Positions 24,831-32,831 of a stretch of 42,415 nucleotides of DNA are shown piece after piece. The stretch lies in IMG/VR virus record IMGVR_UViG_3300045454_000141, positions 1 through 42,415 of that record; one strand, given 5' to 3'. Every line of letters begins with the position of its first letter. Position 1 is the first letter of the stretch. The notes beneath the pieces were generated by a model, which saw nothing but the letters and a program-made list of their open reading frames with translations, did no database searches and was not told the DNA's origin. This stretch comes from a virus. Made by a program: the position numbers and the translations under genes.

Positions 24831-25202
24831 ATGGCGAACGAGACCGACGACGAGAAGGCCAAGGCCAAGGCGGCGAAGGCCGCCAAGGCGGAGGCCGACA
24901 AGCTGGCCAAGGCGGAAGCCGACAGGCTGGCAGCCGAGGCTGAGGCGAAGGCGGAGGCCGACAGGCTGGCTGCCGAGGCCGAGGCGAAGGCGGAGGCCGA
25001 CAGGCTGGCTGCCGAGGCCAAGGCGGAAGCCGACAAGTTGGCGGCGAAGGCCGCCAAGAAGGCCGAGCAGGATCACGTCATCACCCGCGCGGTGATGCAC
25101 GACGGCGAGCTCTGCGCCGCCGGCGACGAGATCTCGCTCACCAAGGCGCAGCACGCGCAGCTCTTCGCGGTCGGCGCCGTCGCGGAAGATTGGCGCGACT
25201 AA
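24831..25202 (+). CDS. Ala/Lys/Glu-rich repeat protein with small C-terminal domain
   Basis: The 123-residue protein has residues 1-75 as near-perfect helical repeats (AEADRLAAEAEAK), TolA-like in look. A compact C-terminal domain of about 40 residues follows (HVITRAVMHDGELCAAGDEISLTKAQHAQLFAVGAVAEDW). A domain of similar pattern occurs in the protein at 27992-28261. It lies after the capsid gene, so a minor head or tail-joining part is possible. Repeat number is likely variable. Confidence 0.7.
   Translation: MANETDDEKAKAKAAKAAKAEADKLAKAEADRLAAEAEAKAEADRLAAEAEAKAEADRLAAEAKAEADKLAAKAAKKAEQDHVITRAVMHDGELCAAGDEISLTKAQHAQLFAVGAVAEDWRD
24888..25049 (+). repeat. 39-bp tandem repeat in coding sequence
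   Basis: Units at 24888-24911 (partial), 24912-24950, 24951-24989, 24990-25022 (one dipeptide short) and 25023-25049 (partial) begin GCGGAGGCCGACAGGCTGGC or a close variant and encode AEADRLAAEAEAK. The two full units differ at only a few silent sites, which points to recent slippage expansion. Confidence 0.85.
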
Positions 25203-25208
25203 CGGCTT

Positions 25209-25281
25209 GGTGCGCGCAGGCCGTCACGCGCGCACCCTTGCGGACACCGTCCGCCTCGCCGGGGGCGTAAGCGCCCCCGGC
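25209..25281 (+). other. Three consecutive GC-rich hairpins
   Basis: Stems are 25209-25217 with 25228-25236 (9 bp), 25240-25245 with 25249-25254 (6 bp, loop ACC), and 25258-25267 with 25272-25281 (10 bp, loop TAAG). They fill the gap between the repeat protein and the next gene. No T-run follows, so a simple terminator is not shown. An RNA-processing or stabilising element after the highly expressed capsid gene is possible. Confidence 0.6.
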
Positions 25282-25299
25282 ATCATCCCTTCAAGCGAG

Positions 25300-25587
25300 A
25301 TGGTGATGCAGATGTCCGAGGCGCCGTTTCAGTTCAGCGAGTCTTTCTACCAGTGCGGCAAAGGCGCGTTCTGCGAAGGCGAGAGCTTGGCCGAAATGTT
25401 CGATCGGTTCGGCAAGCGCGATCTCAGCAATCCGCAGGCCGCAGGCGAGTGCCTCAGCTTCGCGCTCGGATTCTTCGATGCGCTGATCGACCGCCTGCGC
25501 CGGCCGATCACCCGCGCCGAGCTGCACCAGGCCGGCGCCGAGCTGCGGCCGTTCCGGTCCGATCGCCCCGAGGAGAAAATCCGATGA
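25300..25587 (+). CDS. Hypothetical protein coupled to the Acb2-like gene
   Basis: The 95-residue protein (or 91 from ATG 25312) is of unknown family. It has FQFSESFYQCGKGAFCEGESLAEMFDRFGKR, then an amphipathic C-terminal part (GECLSFALGFFDALIDRL, ITRAELHQAGAELR). Two Cys sit eight residues apart or fewer in its N-terminal part. Its stop overlaps the start of the anti-CBASS candidate, so the two are probably made together. The longer GTG reading from 25207 runs through the hairpins and is rejected. Confidence 0.65.
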   Translation: MVMQMSEAPFQFSESFYQCGKGAFCEGESLAEMFDRFGKRDLSNPQAAGECLSFALGFFDALIDRLRRPITRAELHQAGAELRPFRSDRPEEKIR

Positions 25588-25811
25588 CTGCCGTGAATTC
25601 CGAGAGCGATGCCCGCACCGCCAACAACATGGTGCGCCACCAGTATCGCGTGCTCGACGATGCAGAAAAAGCAGCGATGCTGAAGGTGAAGGACGACGGC
25701 GCGGAGCTGATCGCCTATCTCGACCGGCTCGGGCAGAGCCGCGAGCTGTCGATCGCCAAGACCAAGATCGAAGAGGCCGTGATGTGGGCCGTCAAGCACA
25801 TCACGGCCTAA
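25584..25811 (+). CDS. acb2: Acb2/Tad1-hairpin-type protein, candidate anti-CBASS sponge
   Basis: The 75-residue protein has HQYRVLDDAEKAAMLKVKDDGAELIAYLDRL followed by SRELSIAKTKIEEAVMWAVKHI. This two-helix pattern, with SRE, an A.TK.EEA helix and the MWA end, is how I recognise the Acb2 family (DUF7681). Known members form hexamers that bind cyclic di- and trinucleotides and so stop CBASS effectors from being activated. The best-known case comes from a transposable phage of Pseudomonas. The position among structural genes also fits. Ligand binding here is inferred from pattern only. Confidence 0.72.
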   Translation: MTAVNSESDARTANNMVRHQYRVLDDAEKAAMLKVKDDGAELIAYLDRLGQSRELSIAKTKIEEAVMWAVKHITA

Positions 25812-25814
25812 CAG

Positions 25815-26288
25815 ATGACCACCTTCGCCGCCCTTGCTGACGTTCTGGCGCGCTATCCGGCCGAGGCCACCGTGCTGGCGGCGGACGAGACCACGCGGCT
25901 GCGGGACGACGGCCGGATCGAGGCGGCGCTGGTCGACGCCACCGCCGAAGTGCGGGCGATCCTGGCGGCGCGCTACACCCGCGACGAGCTGGAGCGGATC
26001 GACGACGACAGCCGCGGCATCCTGCGGCTCTACACCATCGACATCGCGCTCTATCGGGTGGCGCTGTCGTTCGGCCGCACCAACGAGCGCGTCAAGGAGC
26101 GCTACGACGTGGCGATCGCCCGGCTGCAGGCGATCGCCAAGGGCACCGCCGCGCTCACCTTCGACGGGCCCGGCGGCGGCGGCAGCGGCAGCGCAGGGGC
26201 CGAGCCGCCCGGCGCGGTGTCGCCGAACGAAGCCATCGTCATCGCCAACGATCGCGTGCTGACGCGCGAGCGCCTGCGGGGGTGGTGA
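25815..26288 (+). CDS. DUF1320 family head-completion protein (Mu gp36-like)
   Basis: The 157-residue protein has the DUF1320 pattern: TTFAALADVLARYPAEATVLAAD, RIEAALVDATAEVRAILAARY, and IDIALYRVALSFGRTNERVKERYDVAIARLQAIAKG. A Gly-rich linker and a short C-terminal piece follow. In Mu-like phages this gene follows the capsid and probably acts at the head-tail joint. Confidence 0.9.
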   Translation: MTTFAALADVLARYPAEATVLAADETTRLRDDGRIEAALVDATAEVRAILAARYTRDELERIDDDSRGILRLYTIDIALYRVALSFGRTNERVKERYDVAIARLQAIAKGTAALTFDGPGGGGSGSAGAEPPGAVSPNEAIVIANDRVLTRERLRGW

Positions 26289-26291
26289 GCG

Positions 26292-26786
26292 ATGGACGCC
26301 GGCGTTCGCATCGAGATCGACATCTCCGACCTGACCGGCGCGCTGTCGCGCCTGTCCGGGCTGGAGAATGCCGACACCGAGCAACTGATGAGCGACATCG
26401 GCGCGCGGCTGGAATTCTCGATGCAGGAGCGCATCACCACCACCAAGACGGCGCCGGACGGCACGCCGTGGCCGCCGAACGTCGCCGGCACCTCGACCCT
26501 GCTGCAGACCGGCCGGCACATGCTCGGCTCGGTCGCCTGGACCGCATCGGCCACCGAGGTCGAAGCCGGCCTGAGCTGGGAGTTCGCGCACGTCCATCAG
26601 GACGGCGCGGTGATCACCGCCAAGAACGCCAAGTTTCTGTCGTTCGTGGTCGGCGGCCGGCGCGTCAGCAAGAAGTCCGTCACCATCCCGGCGCGGCCGG
26701 TGGTCGGCATCTCGGCCGAGGACGAAGCCAAGATCGATAAGCTCGCCACCGCCTTCGTCGAGCGGCAGCTCGGAGGCGGCCAGTGA
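26292..26786 (+). CDS. Virion morphogenesis protein (Mu gpG / P2 gpS-like)
   Basis: The 164-residue protein shows the tail-completion pattern: SMQERITTTKTAPDGTPWPP, LLQTGRHMLGSVAWTAS, WEFAHVHQDGAVI, and IPARPVVGISAEDEAKIDKLA. The IPARPF/VVGIS motif is the usual hallmark. It helps join tails to heads. Confidence 0.9.
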   Translation: MDAGVRIEIDISDLTGALSRLSGLENADTEQLMSDIGARLEFSMQERITTTKTAPDGTPWPPNVAGTSTLLQTGRHMLGSVAWTASATEVEAGLSWEFAHVHQDGAVITAKNAKFLSFVVGGRRVSKKSVTIPARPVVGISAEDEAKIDKLATAFVERQLGGGQ

Positions 26787-27370
26787 TCGCGCCCGCCACC
26801 ATCGCGCAGCGGCTGGAAGGCGCCGGCCTGAAGCTGTTTCTCGACGCCGTCGAAGCCACGTTGAAGCCGCTGTTTCCCGACGTCACGGTGCGTCAGCACC
26901 CCGGCAAGATCGACGTCGCCGACATCATCGAAAAGGACATCTTCACGCCGCCGATGCTGGCGATCGCCGCGACCCGCTGGAAGCTCGCCGGCGATCTCGA
27001 CGGATCATGGGACCTCTACATCGAGCCGGCGGTCTTCATCGTCACCGAGGATGCGGCGATCGCCGGCAAGGCATTCCGCCGCCAGGAGATCGCGCACGCA
27101 TTGAGCCTGGGCGTGCTGGAGGTGCTCGGCGATCTCGACGCGCAGCGCTGGGGCCTGGCGCGCGGCATCGGCTCGCCCGACAAGATCGAGGCCCGGCCGC
27201 TGTTCACCTCCGAAGTGTTCGCCAAGGGCGCCGCCTACTACGTGGTGAGCTGGTCGCAGACGCTGTACGGCTTCGGCGCCAGCCCGCTCGACCCTCCGGT
27301 GATCGCCGCGCCGCAATTCGAAGGCTACGACGGCGAGCCGATCGACGACAGCGACGGGGCGCCGGTATGA
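26783..27370 (+). CDS. Gp37 family protein (DUF1834-like)
   Basis: The 195-residue protein has LEGAGLKLFLDAVEATLKPLFPDVTVRQHPG, then a mixed alpha/beta body with WDLYIEPAVFIVTEDAA, and YYVVSWSQTLYGF near the end. Its place after gpG and before the baseplate genes corresponds to Mu gp37, a likely tail-terminator. GTG start overlapping the previous stop. Confidence 0.75.
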   Translation: MIAPATIAQRLEGAGLKLFLDAVEATLKPLFPDVTVRQHPGKIDVADIIEKDIFTPPMLAIAATRWKLAGDLDGSWDLYIEPAVFIVTEDAAIAGKAFRRQEIAHALSLGVLEVLGDLDAQRWGLARGIGSPDKIEARPLFTSEVFAKGAAYYVVSWSQTLYGFGASPLDPPVIAAPQFEGYDGEPIDDSDGAPV

Positions 27371-27987
27371 GCATCATCGATCCCGACGTCGTCGCCTTCA
27401 AGCGCTATCTGCGCGGCCTCGAAAAGCAGATCGTCGAAGTCGATCAGCGCGTCGCGCGCGTCCTGATGCACGGCAAGGTGATCAAGGGCGGCGTCCGCAA
27501 GCAGGGCGACGACTGGCAGGTGCGGCTGGAGCTCGGCCGCGATGCCGACGACAAGCCGGTGGAATCGCCCTGGGTGACGGTGCAGCCGCTGTCGTCCGGT
27601 GCGCTGAAGATCAAGGTCAAGCCCTCCGAAGGCCAGCGCTACACGATGCTGTCGCCGTCCGGCGTGATCGGCACCGGCTCGCAGGCGATCCGCGCACCGT
27701 TCGATGACGATCATCCGGCGCCGCAAGGCGACGAGGATCTCGTGCTGGAAGTCGGCAACGCCAGACTGGTGATCAAGGACGGGCTGATCGGCCTGAAGGT
27801 CGGCTCCAACGAGATCGAGCTGAAGGCCGACGCCGTCAACCTGGTGGCCGAAGGCGGCGACGGCTTCCTCGTCTCGAAGGGCTCGCAGTTCTGGCACCTC
27901 GGCGTCGAGGAGAAAGACCAGAAGGCGACGCCCAAGGTCACCACCGAGGCCGGGCCGGCCAAGAAGGTCAAAGCGAAAGCGGAGTAA
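27367..27987 (+). CDS. V: Baseplate assembly protein V (tail-tip spike, P2 gpV/Mu gp45-like)
   Basis: The 206-residue protein has an N-terminal helix, an OB-fold-like region (VKIDVARVLMHGKVIKGG-type start, WVTVQPLSSGALKIKVKPSEGQRYTMLSPSG), and a C-terminal beta-helix stretch (ARLVIKDGLIGLKVGSNEIELKADAVNLVA) expected to trimerise into the membrane-piercing spike. A Lys-rich tail follows. First gene of the baseplate group. Confidence 0.85.
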   Translation: MSIIDPDVVAFKRYLRGLEKQIVEVDQRVARVLMHGKVIKGGVRKQGDDWQVRLELGRDADDKPVESPWVTVQPLSSGALKIKVKPSEGQRYTMLSPSGVIGTGSQAIRAPFDDDHPAPQGDEDLVLEVGNARLVIKDGLIGLKVGSNEIELKADAVNLVAEGGDGFLVSKGSQFWHLGVEEKDQKATPKVTTEAGPAKKVKAKAE

Positions 27988-27991
27988 CCAC

Positions 27992-28261
27992 ATGGACGCC
28001 AAGAACTACCGCGTCACCACCAAGCGCCCGATCGGCGGCCGGATGCGCCAAGCGGGCGAGATCGTCAGCCTGACGGCACGCGAATACGCGGCCGAGGTCG
28101 GCTGGGGCGGCATCGAGCCGGTGAACGACGACGCGCCGAAGGTCGAGCCGACGGTCTCGATCGGCGCGGAGGTCGAGCGGCGCCTCGCCGAGGTCGAAGG
28201 ACCCGCGATCGATGCGGAGCCCTCCGCCGATGCGCCGGCAACCGGCAAGAAGCGGAAGTAA
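27992..28261 (+). CDS. Small hypothetical protein in the baseplate operon
   Basis: The 89-residue protein has residues 1-45 (NYRVTTKRPIGGRMRQAGEIVSLTAREYA) resembling the C-terminal domain of the protein at 24831-25202 in its hydrophobic pattern and the GEIVSLT/GDEISLT core. The rest is an acidic, Ala/Pro-rich tail ending KKRK. Function unknown. Confidence 0.65.
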   Translation: MDAKNYRVTTKRPIGGRMRQAGEIVSLTAREYAAEVGWGGIEPVNDDAPKVEPTVSIGAEVERRLAEVEGPAIDAEPSADAPATGKKRK

Positions 28262-28267
28262 TCGCCC

Positions 28268-28681
28268 GTGGCCGAGCGCAAGCTCAGAACCGGATTCGAC
28301 GCCGAGACCGGCGCGGTGGTGCGCGGGCGCGCCCATGCCGAGCAGTCGGTGCGCTGTATTCTGGCGACCCGCACCGACACGCGGGTGATGCGGCTCGACT
28401 TCGGCTCCGACCTGCGGGCGCTGCGCGGCGAGAACCTCACCGCCGTCAACGTCCTCCGCGCCTATGCGGAGATCGTCGCGGCGGTGCATTCGCAGGAGCC
28501 GGAGGTACGCTTTCGCAGCGTCCGGCCGGTGCATCTCGACGGCCGGGCCGGCGCGATCGGGTTTCAGCTCTCCTACCAGTACTACCCGTTCGGGCGGCTC
28601 GGCGACTATTCGGTGTGGGAAGACGCCGACATGCGCGTCCCGGTCACGGCGCTCGCCCGCGGCTCCGGAGCCGTGTCATGA
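28268..28681 (+). CDS. W: Baseplate protein W (GPW/gp25 family)
   Basis: The 137-residue protein has VRCILATRTDTRVMRLDFGSDLRAL, the SI-LT-PGSRVMRPDFG-like core of the GPW/gp25 lysozyme-fold family, then NVLRAYAEIVAAVHSQEPEVRF and IGFQLSYQYYP. It is a wedge component of the contractile baseplate. GTG start. Confidence 0.88.
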   Translation: MAERKLRTGFDAETGAVVRGRAHAEQSVRCILATRTDTRVMRLDFGSDLRALRGENLTAVNVLRAYAEIVAAVHSQEPEVRFRSVRPVHLDGRAGAIGFQLSYQYYPFGRLGDYSVWEDADMRVPVTALARGSGAVS

Positions 28682-29736
28682 GCCGCTTCGTCGCGCCCGA
28701 TCTCGAAGCTCTCGGCGACGTGCCGGCCGTGGTGCCGGTCGACTTCGAGGCGATCAAGCTCTCCCGCGACGGCTATCTGAAAGCTGCGCTCGCTCGCTAC
28801 GGCATCGACTACGACGTCACCGAGCTGGAGACCGATCCGCTGGTGATCGCTTATTCGGAGGGCGGCGGATACCAGGAGGTGCTGTACCGGCAGCTCGTCA
28901 ACGAGTCGATCCGTGCACTGTCGCTGGTGACGTCGCTCGGCGGCGACCTGGACCATATCGGCGGCACCTATGCGGGCATCTCCCGCCTCGTCTACGACAA
29001 CGCCGCCGACGATCAGCCGCCGAACTCACGATGGGACGCCGGGCGCGGCAAGTGGGTCGAGCTCGACGACATCTTCCGCGAGCGAATCAAACTGGCGTTC
29101 GAAGCCTTTTCCACCGCCGGGCCCGAAGGCGCCTACGTGTTCCACGCGCTGGAGCTGGATGGCGTCCGCGACATCGCCGACGCCGTCGCCTATTCGGAAG
29201 AGGACGGCGCGACCTACAGCGCCACGCTGCACGCCGACGCCTATTCGATGGGGCTGCGCGCCGCGCCGTTCGCCGGCCGGGACGACGGCGACCCGGTGAT
29301 GGCGCCGGAGATCCTGATGGTCGTGCTGCCGTCGCTGGCCTACGGACCGGCCGACCAGGCGCTGCTCGACCGGGCGTTCACGGCCGTCACCGAGAAGGAC
29401 GTCAGGCCGCTCGGCGATAACGTCCGGATCGAGGCGCCGACCATCACCAGCTACGACCTCGACGTGAAGCTGTACTACGCGCCGGGCGCCGATGCGGCGG
29501 CGCTGAAGACCGAGGCCGAGAAGCGGCTGGCGGCCTACGCGGCGGCGCGCCGGCGGATCGGCTTCGCGATCCAGCGCGAGGTGATCGGCGGGCGGGCTGC
29601 GATCGACAACGGCGTCGTCGTCGAGATCCTGCAGCCTGCCGCCGACATCCTGCCGGGCCCGAAGGGCGCGGCCGAAGTCGGCACCATCACCGTGACCGTC
29701 GTGCAAGCCAGGGGGACCTGGGATGACGCCGAGTGA
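28678..29736 (+). CDS. J: Baseplate protein J (gp47 family)
   Basis: The 352-residue protein is the P2 gpJ/Mu gp47 type: DFEAIKLSRDGYLKAALARYGIDYDVTELETDP, YRQLVNESIRALSL, a central variable region, then VLPSLAYGPADQALLDRAFTAVTEKDVRPLGDNV and IEAPTITSYDLDVKLYY. It forms the inner baseplate ring. Its end overlaps the next start by 14 bp. Confidence 0.9.
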   Translation: MSRFVAPDLEALGDVPAVVPVDFEAIKLSRDGYLKAALARYGIDYDVTELETDPLVIAYSEGGGYQEVLYRQLVNESIRALSLVTSLGGDLDHIGGTYAGISRLVYDNAADDQPPNSRWDAGRGKWVELDDIFRERIKLAFEAFSTAGPEGAYVFHALELDGVRDIADAVAYSEEDGATYSATLHADAYSMGLRAAPFAGRDDGDPVMAPEILMVVLPSLAYGPADQALLDRAFTAVTEKDVRPLGDNVRIEAPTITSYDLDVKLYYAPGADAAALKTEAEKRLAAYAAARRRIGFAIQREVIGGRAAIDNGVVVEILQPAADILPGPKGAAEVGTITVTVVQARGTWDDAE

Positions 29737-30391
29737 AGCCGTCGCGGCGATCGCGCCGCTCGCCGACGCCATCGCCGAGCGCGGCGGCATCACCACCAAG
29801 CTTGCGCGGGCCGTGTTCACGGCCGAGCTGGCGCGGCTCGCGGCGATCGACCCGACCGTGATCGCCCGCATCTGGAATCCCTGGAGCTGCCCGGCGGCGC
29901 TGCTGCCCTGGCTCGCGCAGGGCGTCTCCGTCGACGTCTGGTCGGACGCCTGGCCCGAAGCGACCAAGCGTGCGGTGATCGCCGCCTCGCCGGATGTACA
30001 CCGCAAGAAAGGCACGATCGGCGCGGTGCGGAAGGCGCTCGCCGCCTTCGCGCTCGACGCGACGATCGTCGAATGGTGGCAGGATGATTCCCGGCGCGGC
30101 ACCTTCCGGATCGATATCCTGTATCGCAGCGGCGGGCCCGCGTTCGATCCTACGACTCAGGCCTATGTGATCGCAGCCGCGTCGGCCGCCAAGCCGAAGA
30201 GCCGGGTTCTGACGGTGCGGGCCATCATGCCGGCACGCGCCACGCTCGGCGTCGCCGCCTTCGGCCGCACCCAGATCATCGCCACCGCGCATCCGTATCT
30301 GCTCACACCGCCGGTGCTGCGCGCGACCAGCGTCGTTGCCGCCACCGCAGCCTCCATCATGTCCGCCACCGCTCATCGCAAGGCAGCCTGA
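29723..30391 (+). CDS. I: Tail protein I (P2 gpI-like)
   Basis: The 222-residue protein has CPAALLPWLAQGVSVDVWSDAWPEATKRAVIAASPDVHRKKGTIGAVRKAL, a close match in pattern to P2 gpI (LPWLAWALSVDxWxxxW, HRxKGT). It links the baseplate to fibres. The C-terminal part after about 150 is Ala/Thr-rich and less typical. Confidence 0.9.
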   Translation: MTPSEAVAAIAPLADAIAERGGITTKLARAVFTAELARLAAIDPTVIARIWNPWSCPAALLPWLAQGVSVDVWSDAWPEATKRAVIAASPDVHRKKGTIGAVRKALAAFALDATIVEWWQDDSRRGTFRIDILYRSGGPAFDPTTQAYVIAAASAAKPKSRVLTVRAIMPARATLGVAAFGRTQIIATAHPYLLTPPVLRATSVVAATAASIMSATAHRKAA

Positions 30392-30395
30392 CACC

Positions 30396-32150
30396 ATGCC
30401 GCAGACCTCGTTCGCGCTTCTCACGAATCTCGGCCGCGCCAAGGAAGCCGCGGCGCTGGCCAACGCCACCACGATCGAGATCACCCATATCGCGATCGGC
30501 GACGGCGCTACGGTGCCGAGCGGCGGCGAGACAGCGCTGTATCACGAGGTCGCCCGCAAGACGATCTCGGGCCACGGGACCGTGGCGGGCGCCGACAACG
30601 TCGCCTATTTCGATTGTTATCTGGCGGCGGCGGACGGGCCTTATACGATCCGTGAAGCCGGCCTCTACGACGCCGATGGCGACATGATCGCCATCGCGCA
30701 TTACGACCCGCCGATCAATAAGCCGGTGCCGTCCTCGGGCCAGACCGTCGAAGGCACGGTGCGGCTCGAAGTGGCGTTTTCGAACATCGCCACCGTGGTA
30801 ATCGTGGTCGACCCGTCGATCCAGGTCGCGCTGCAGCGGCTGACGCGGCTGCCGTGGATCCCGATCAACGCGCTGCATCAGAACGATCCGCCGGCCTCGC
30901 CGGCGGTCGGCGACGCCTATGTGATCGGGCCGGCCCCGACCGGCTCTTGGACCGGCCACGCCGGCAAGCTGGCGGAGTACACCATCGCCGGATGGGCGTT
31001 GATGGCGCCGCCGGATGGCCACGGCGTCGGCTTGCCGGACGGCAGCGTGCATGTCCGTATCGCTGGCTCCTACGTCGAGCGCGGTCAGGTCAAGGCCGCG
31101 ATCACGCGCTCCGGGCTGAGCTTCGCTCCATCCGACCAGGAGCAGCTCGCCAAAGCGGTGCGCTCACAGCGCCTCAACTGGGTCGGCAATTTCGGCGGCA
31201 CGGCCGACGCGCTGACCTGCACGATCGATCCCGCGCCGACGTCGTTGGCGCTCCTCGTCGGCATGCCGATCCGCGGCATCTTCCCGGGCGCCAACACCGG
31301 ACCGGTGACGCTGCAGGTTGGCGAGCTGGCGGCGGCGGCGGTGACGTGGCCGGACGGCACGGCACTCAGACGAGGAGATCTGAGGGCGGCCGAAGGAGAG
31401 GTCGTGTACGACGGTGTCGCATATCGGCTGATGACGATCGTGTCGCCTGGCCTCTTTGCTGCGCCGATCGTTCCGATGTATCCCGACGTGACAGGCAGCT
31501 CGGGAATTCTGGCGGTGACCGCAGGCGCTGGCCAAATCGTTGTGACCGCCGGGCAGAGTTGGATTTGGCGAGGGCTTTCGCTGATCTCGACCGATGAATT
31601 TTCGGTCGAGTCGCGTACTTTCGCGACCGTCTCGTCGAAGACTTATCATCTGGTGTGGGATGCGGCGGGGACAGGGCAAGCCATCCCATCGTCGACGTAT
31701 CCGCATGGGCGGATCTCGCTGATCGACCGAACCGGAGCAAGCCCGGTCGAGACGGACGCATCGTACGATACCACCTTCGATCGAATGCTGATCGCGCGTG
31801 TCGTGACGAACTCCTCGAACGTCTCGACGGTCACGTCGCTCGTCAACAAGGATCGCTTGCAGGCCGAAGCCTCACGGTCCATCGCTCAAGCAAGTTGGGT
31901 TCAGGTCGGGGCAACTGCGACCTACAACGCGTCCGACAGTTTCACCATTTGGTGGAGCCGCACCCCGAAGGTGATGTTCGGCTATGTCGAGGAGTGGTCG
32001 AACGAAGCCCAGGGGAGCGCACTTGGTCTCGGCGGGGCAGACTATGACAGGGTGATATCTTCGACCGTTACTCGGTACGGGTGGTCGGCGTCATTGACCT
32101 TTGATATGCGAGAGGCCGCGATCGGCTATCGCGTTCTGATGATTGCGTGA
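30396..32150 (+). CDS. Tail fibre protein (gpH-like N-terminus, DUF2793-like middle)
   Basis: The 584-residue protein has residues 1-155 as the tail-collar/DUF3751 attachment domain: FALLTNLGRAKEAAALAN, ITHIAIGDGATVP, IREAGLYDADGDMIAIAHYDP. Around 175-225 a DUF2793-type module follows (NDPPASPAVGDAYVIGPAPTGSWTGHAGKLAEYTIAGWALMAPPDG). The C-terminal half is beta-rich, with codon use shifting to lower GC after about 31.4 kb, and is likely the receptor-binding part. That shift suggests acquisition by recombination, common in phage fibres. Confidence 0.87.
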   Translation: MPQTSFALLTNLGRAKEAAALANATTIEITHIAIGDGATVPSGGETALYHEVARKTISGHGTVAGADNVAYFDCYLAAADGPYTIREAGLYDADGDMIAIAHYDPPINKPVPSSGQTVEGTVRLEVAFSNIATVVIVVDPSIQVALQRLTRLPWIPINALHQNDPPASPAVGDAYVIGPAPTGSWTGHAGKLAEYTIAGWALMAPPDGHGVGLPDGSVHVRIAGSYVERGQVKAAITRSGLSFAPSDQEQLAKAVRSQRLNWVGNFGGTADALTCTIDPAPTSLALLVGMPIRGIFPGANTGPVTLQVGELAAAAVTWPDGTALRRGDLRAAEGEVVYDGVAYRLMTIVSPGLFAAPIVPMYPDVTGSSGILAVTAGAGQIVVTAGQSWIWRGLSLISTDEFSVESRTFATVSSKTYHLVWDAAGTGQAIPSSTYPHGRISLIDRTGASPVETDASYDTTFDRMLIARVVTNSSNVSTVTSLVNKDRLQAEASRSIAQASWVQVGATATYNASDSFTIWWSRTPKVMFGYVEEWSNEAQGSALGLGGADYDRVISSTVTRYGWSASLTFDMREAAIGYRVLMIA

Positions 32151-32157
32151 GGAAGAC

Positions 32158-32790
32158 ATGAGAACGATCGATTTCGAGGGGGATGTGGCGCGCGGCGTTG
32201 CCGCGGGGCTCAACTGGGGGGTGCCGTGTCCGCCCGCGCTGCTCGAGGTGCCGCTGGAGCGGCTGCGCCTGCTCGGCGGCGAGGTGGTCGATGCCGCGGC
32301 TCTCGGCATGCGGGAGTGGCATATCGACGCTGCCGGTGTCCGTCATGTGACGGCCGCCGCTGACCGACAGCCGCTGACGTGCGCTTGGGAAGCGCCGCTC
32401 GTTCGCGCGGAGGGCGTATGGTCCGTCAGATCCGCGGACGACATACGGCACGAGGCGCTGTTGGCCTATGCTGCTGCCGTTCGCTTCGATGTCGAGACCT
32501 CCGGAACGACGGTGAATGACATGGCGGTCGCCACCGACCGACAGTCGCAGGCCATGATGGCAAGCGCGCTGGCGTATCTGCAGCAGCAGGCGGGCACCGC
32601 GTCGGTGCGGTGGAAGACGCCGAGCGGCGTATTCGTCGACCTCGACCTGACAGGGCTGACGGCTGTGGCGATGAGCGTCGCCGCGCACGTCCAGCGCTGC
32701 TTCGCGCGAGAAGCTGAGGTGGTCGCCGCCATCGCCGCAGGTGACATCACTACGGCCGCCGAGATCGACGCCGCGTTCGCTGCTCTTTGA
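32158..32790 (+). CDS. Tail-fibre-associated protein, DUF4376-like (fibre chaperone candidate)
   Basis: The 210-residue protein has a C-terminal half matching the DUF4376 pattern: ALLAYAAAVRFDVETSGTTVNDMAVATDRQSQAMMASALAYLQQQ, then VRWKTPSGVFVDL. Such proteins follow fibre genes and probably help fibre folding or attachment. It shares the fibre's lower-GC flavour and lies 7 bp downstream. ATG 32158 is preferred to GTG 32143 because AGGAA precedes it. Confidence 0.72.
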   Translation: MRTIDFEGDVARGVAAGLNWGVPCPPALLEVPLERLRLLGGEVVDAAALGMREWHIDAAGVRHVTAAADRQPLTCAWEAPLVRAEGVWSVRSADDIRHEALLAYAAAVRFDVETSGTTVNDMAVATDRQSQAMMASALAYLQQQAGTASVRWKTPSGVFVDLDLTGLTAVAMSVAAHVQRCFAREAEVVAAIAAGDITTAAEIDAAFAAL

Positions 32791-32831
32791 TGCGTCGCGA
32801 TCGAATAGGCTGCCAATCTTCTGGCGCTGCC

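Noticed and set aside
25207-25299. Upstream GTG start for the gene before the Acb2-like gene
   Set aside because: The extra residues are coded by three hairpins and look unnatural. ATG 25300 or 25312 lies right before the folded part.
28064-28078. CGTCAG-C-CTGACG palindrome
   Set aside because: It lies inside a coding sequence, is arranged in the opposite sense to the late dyad and has no promoter-like element.
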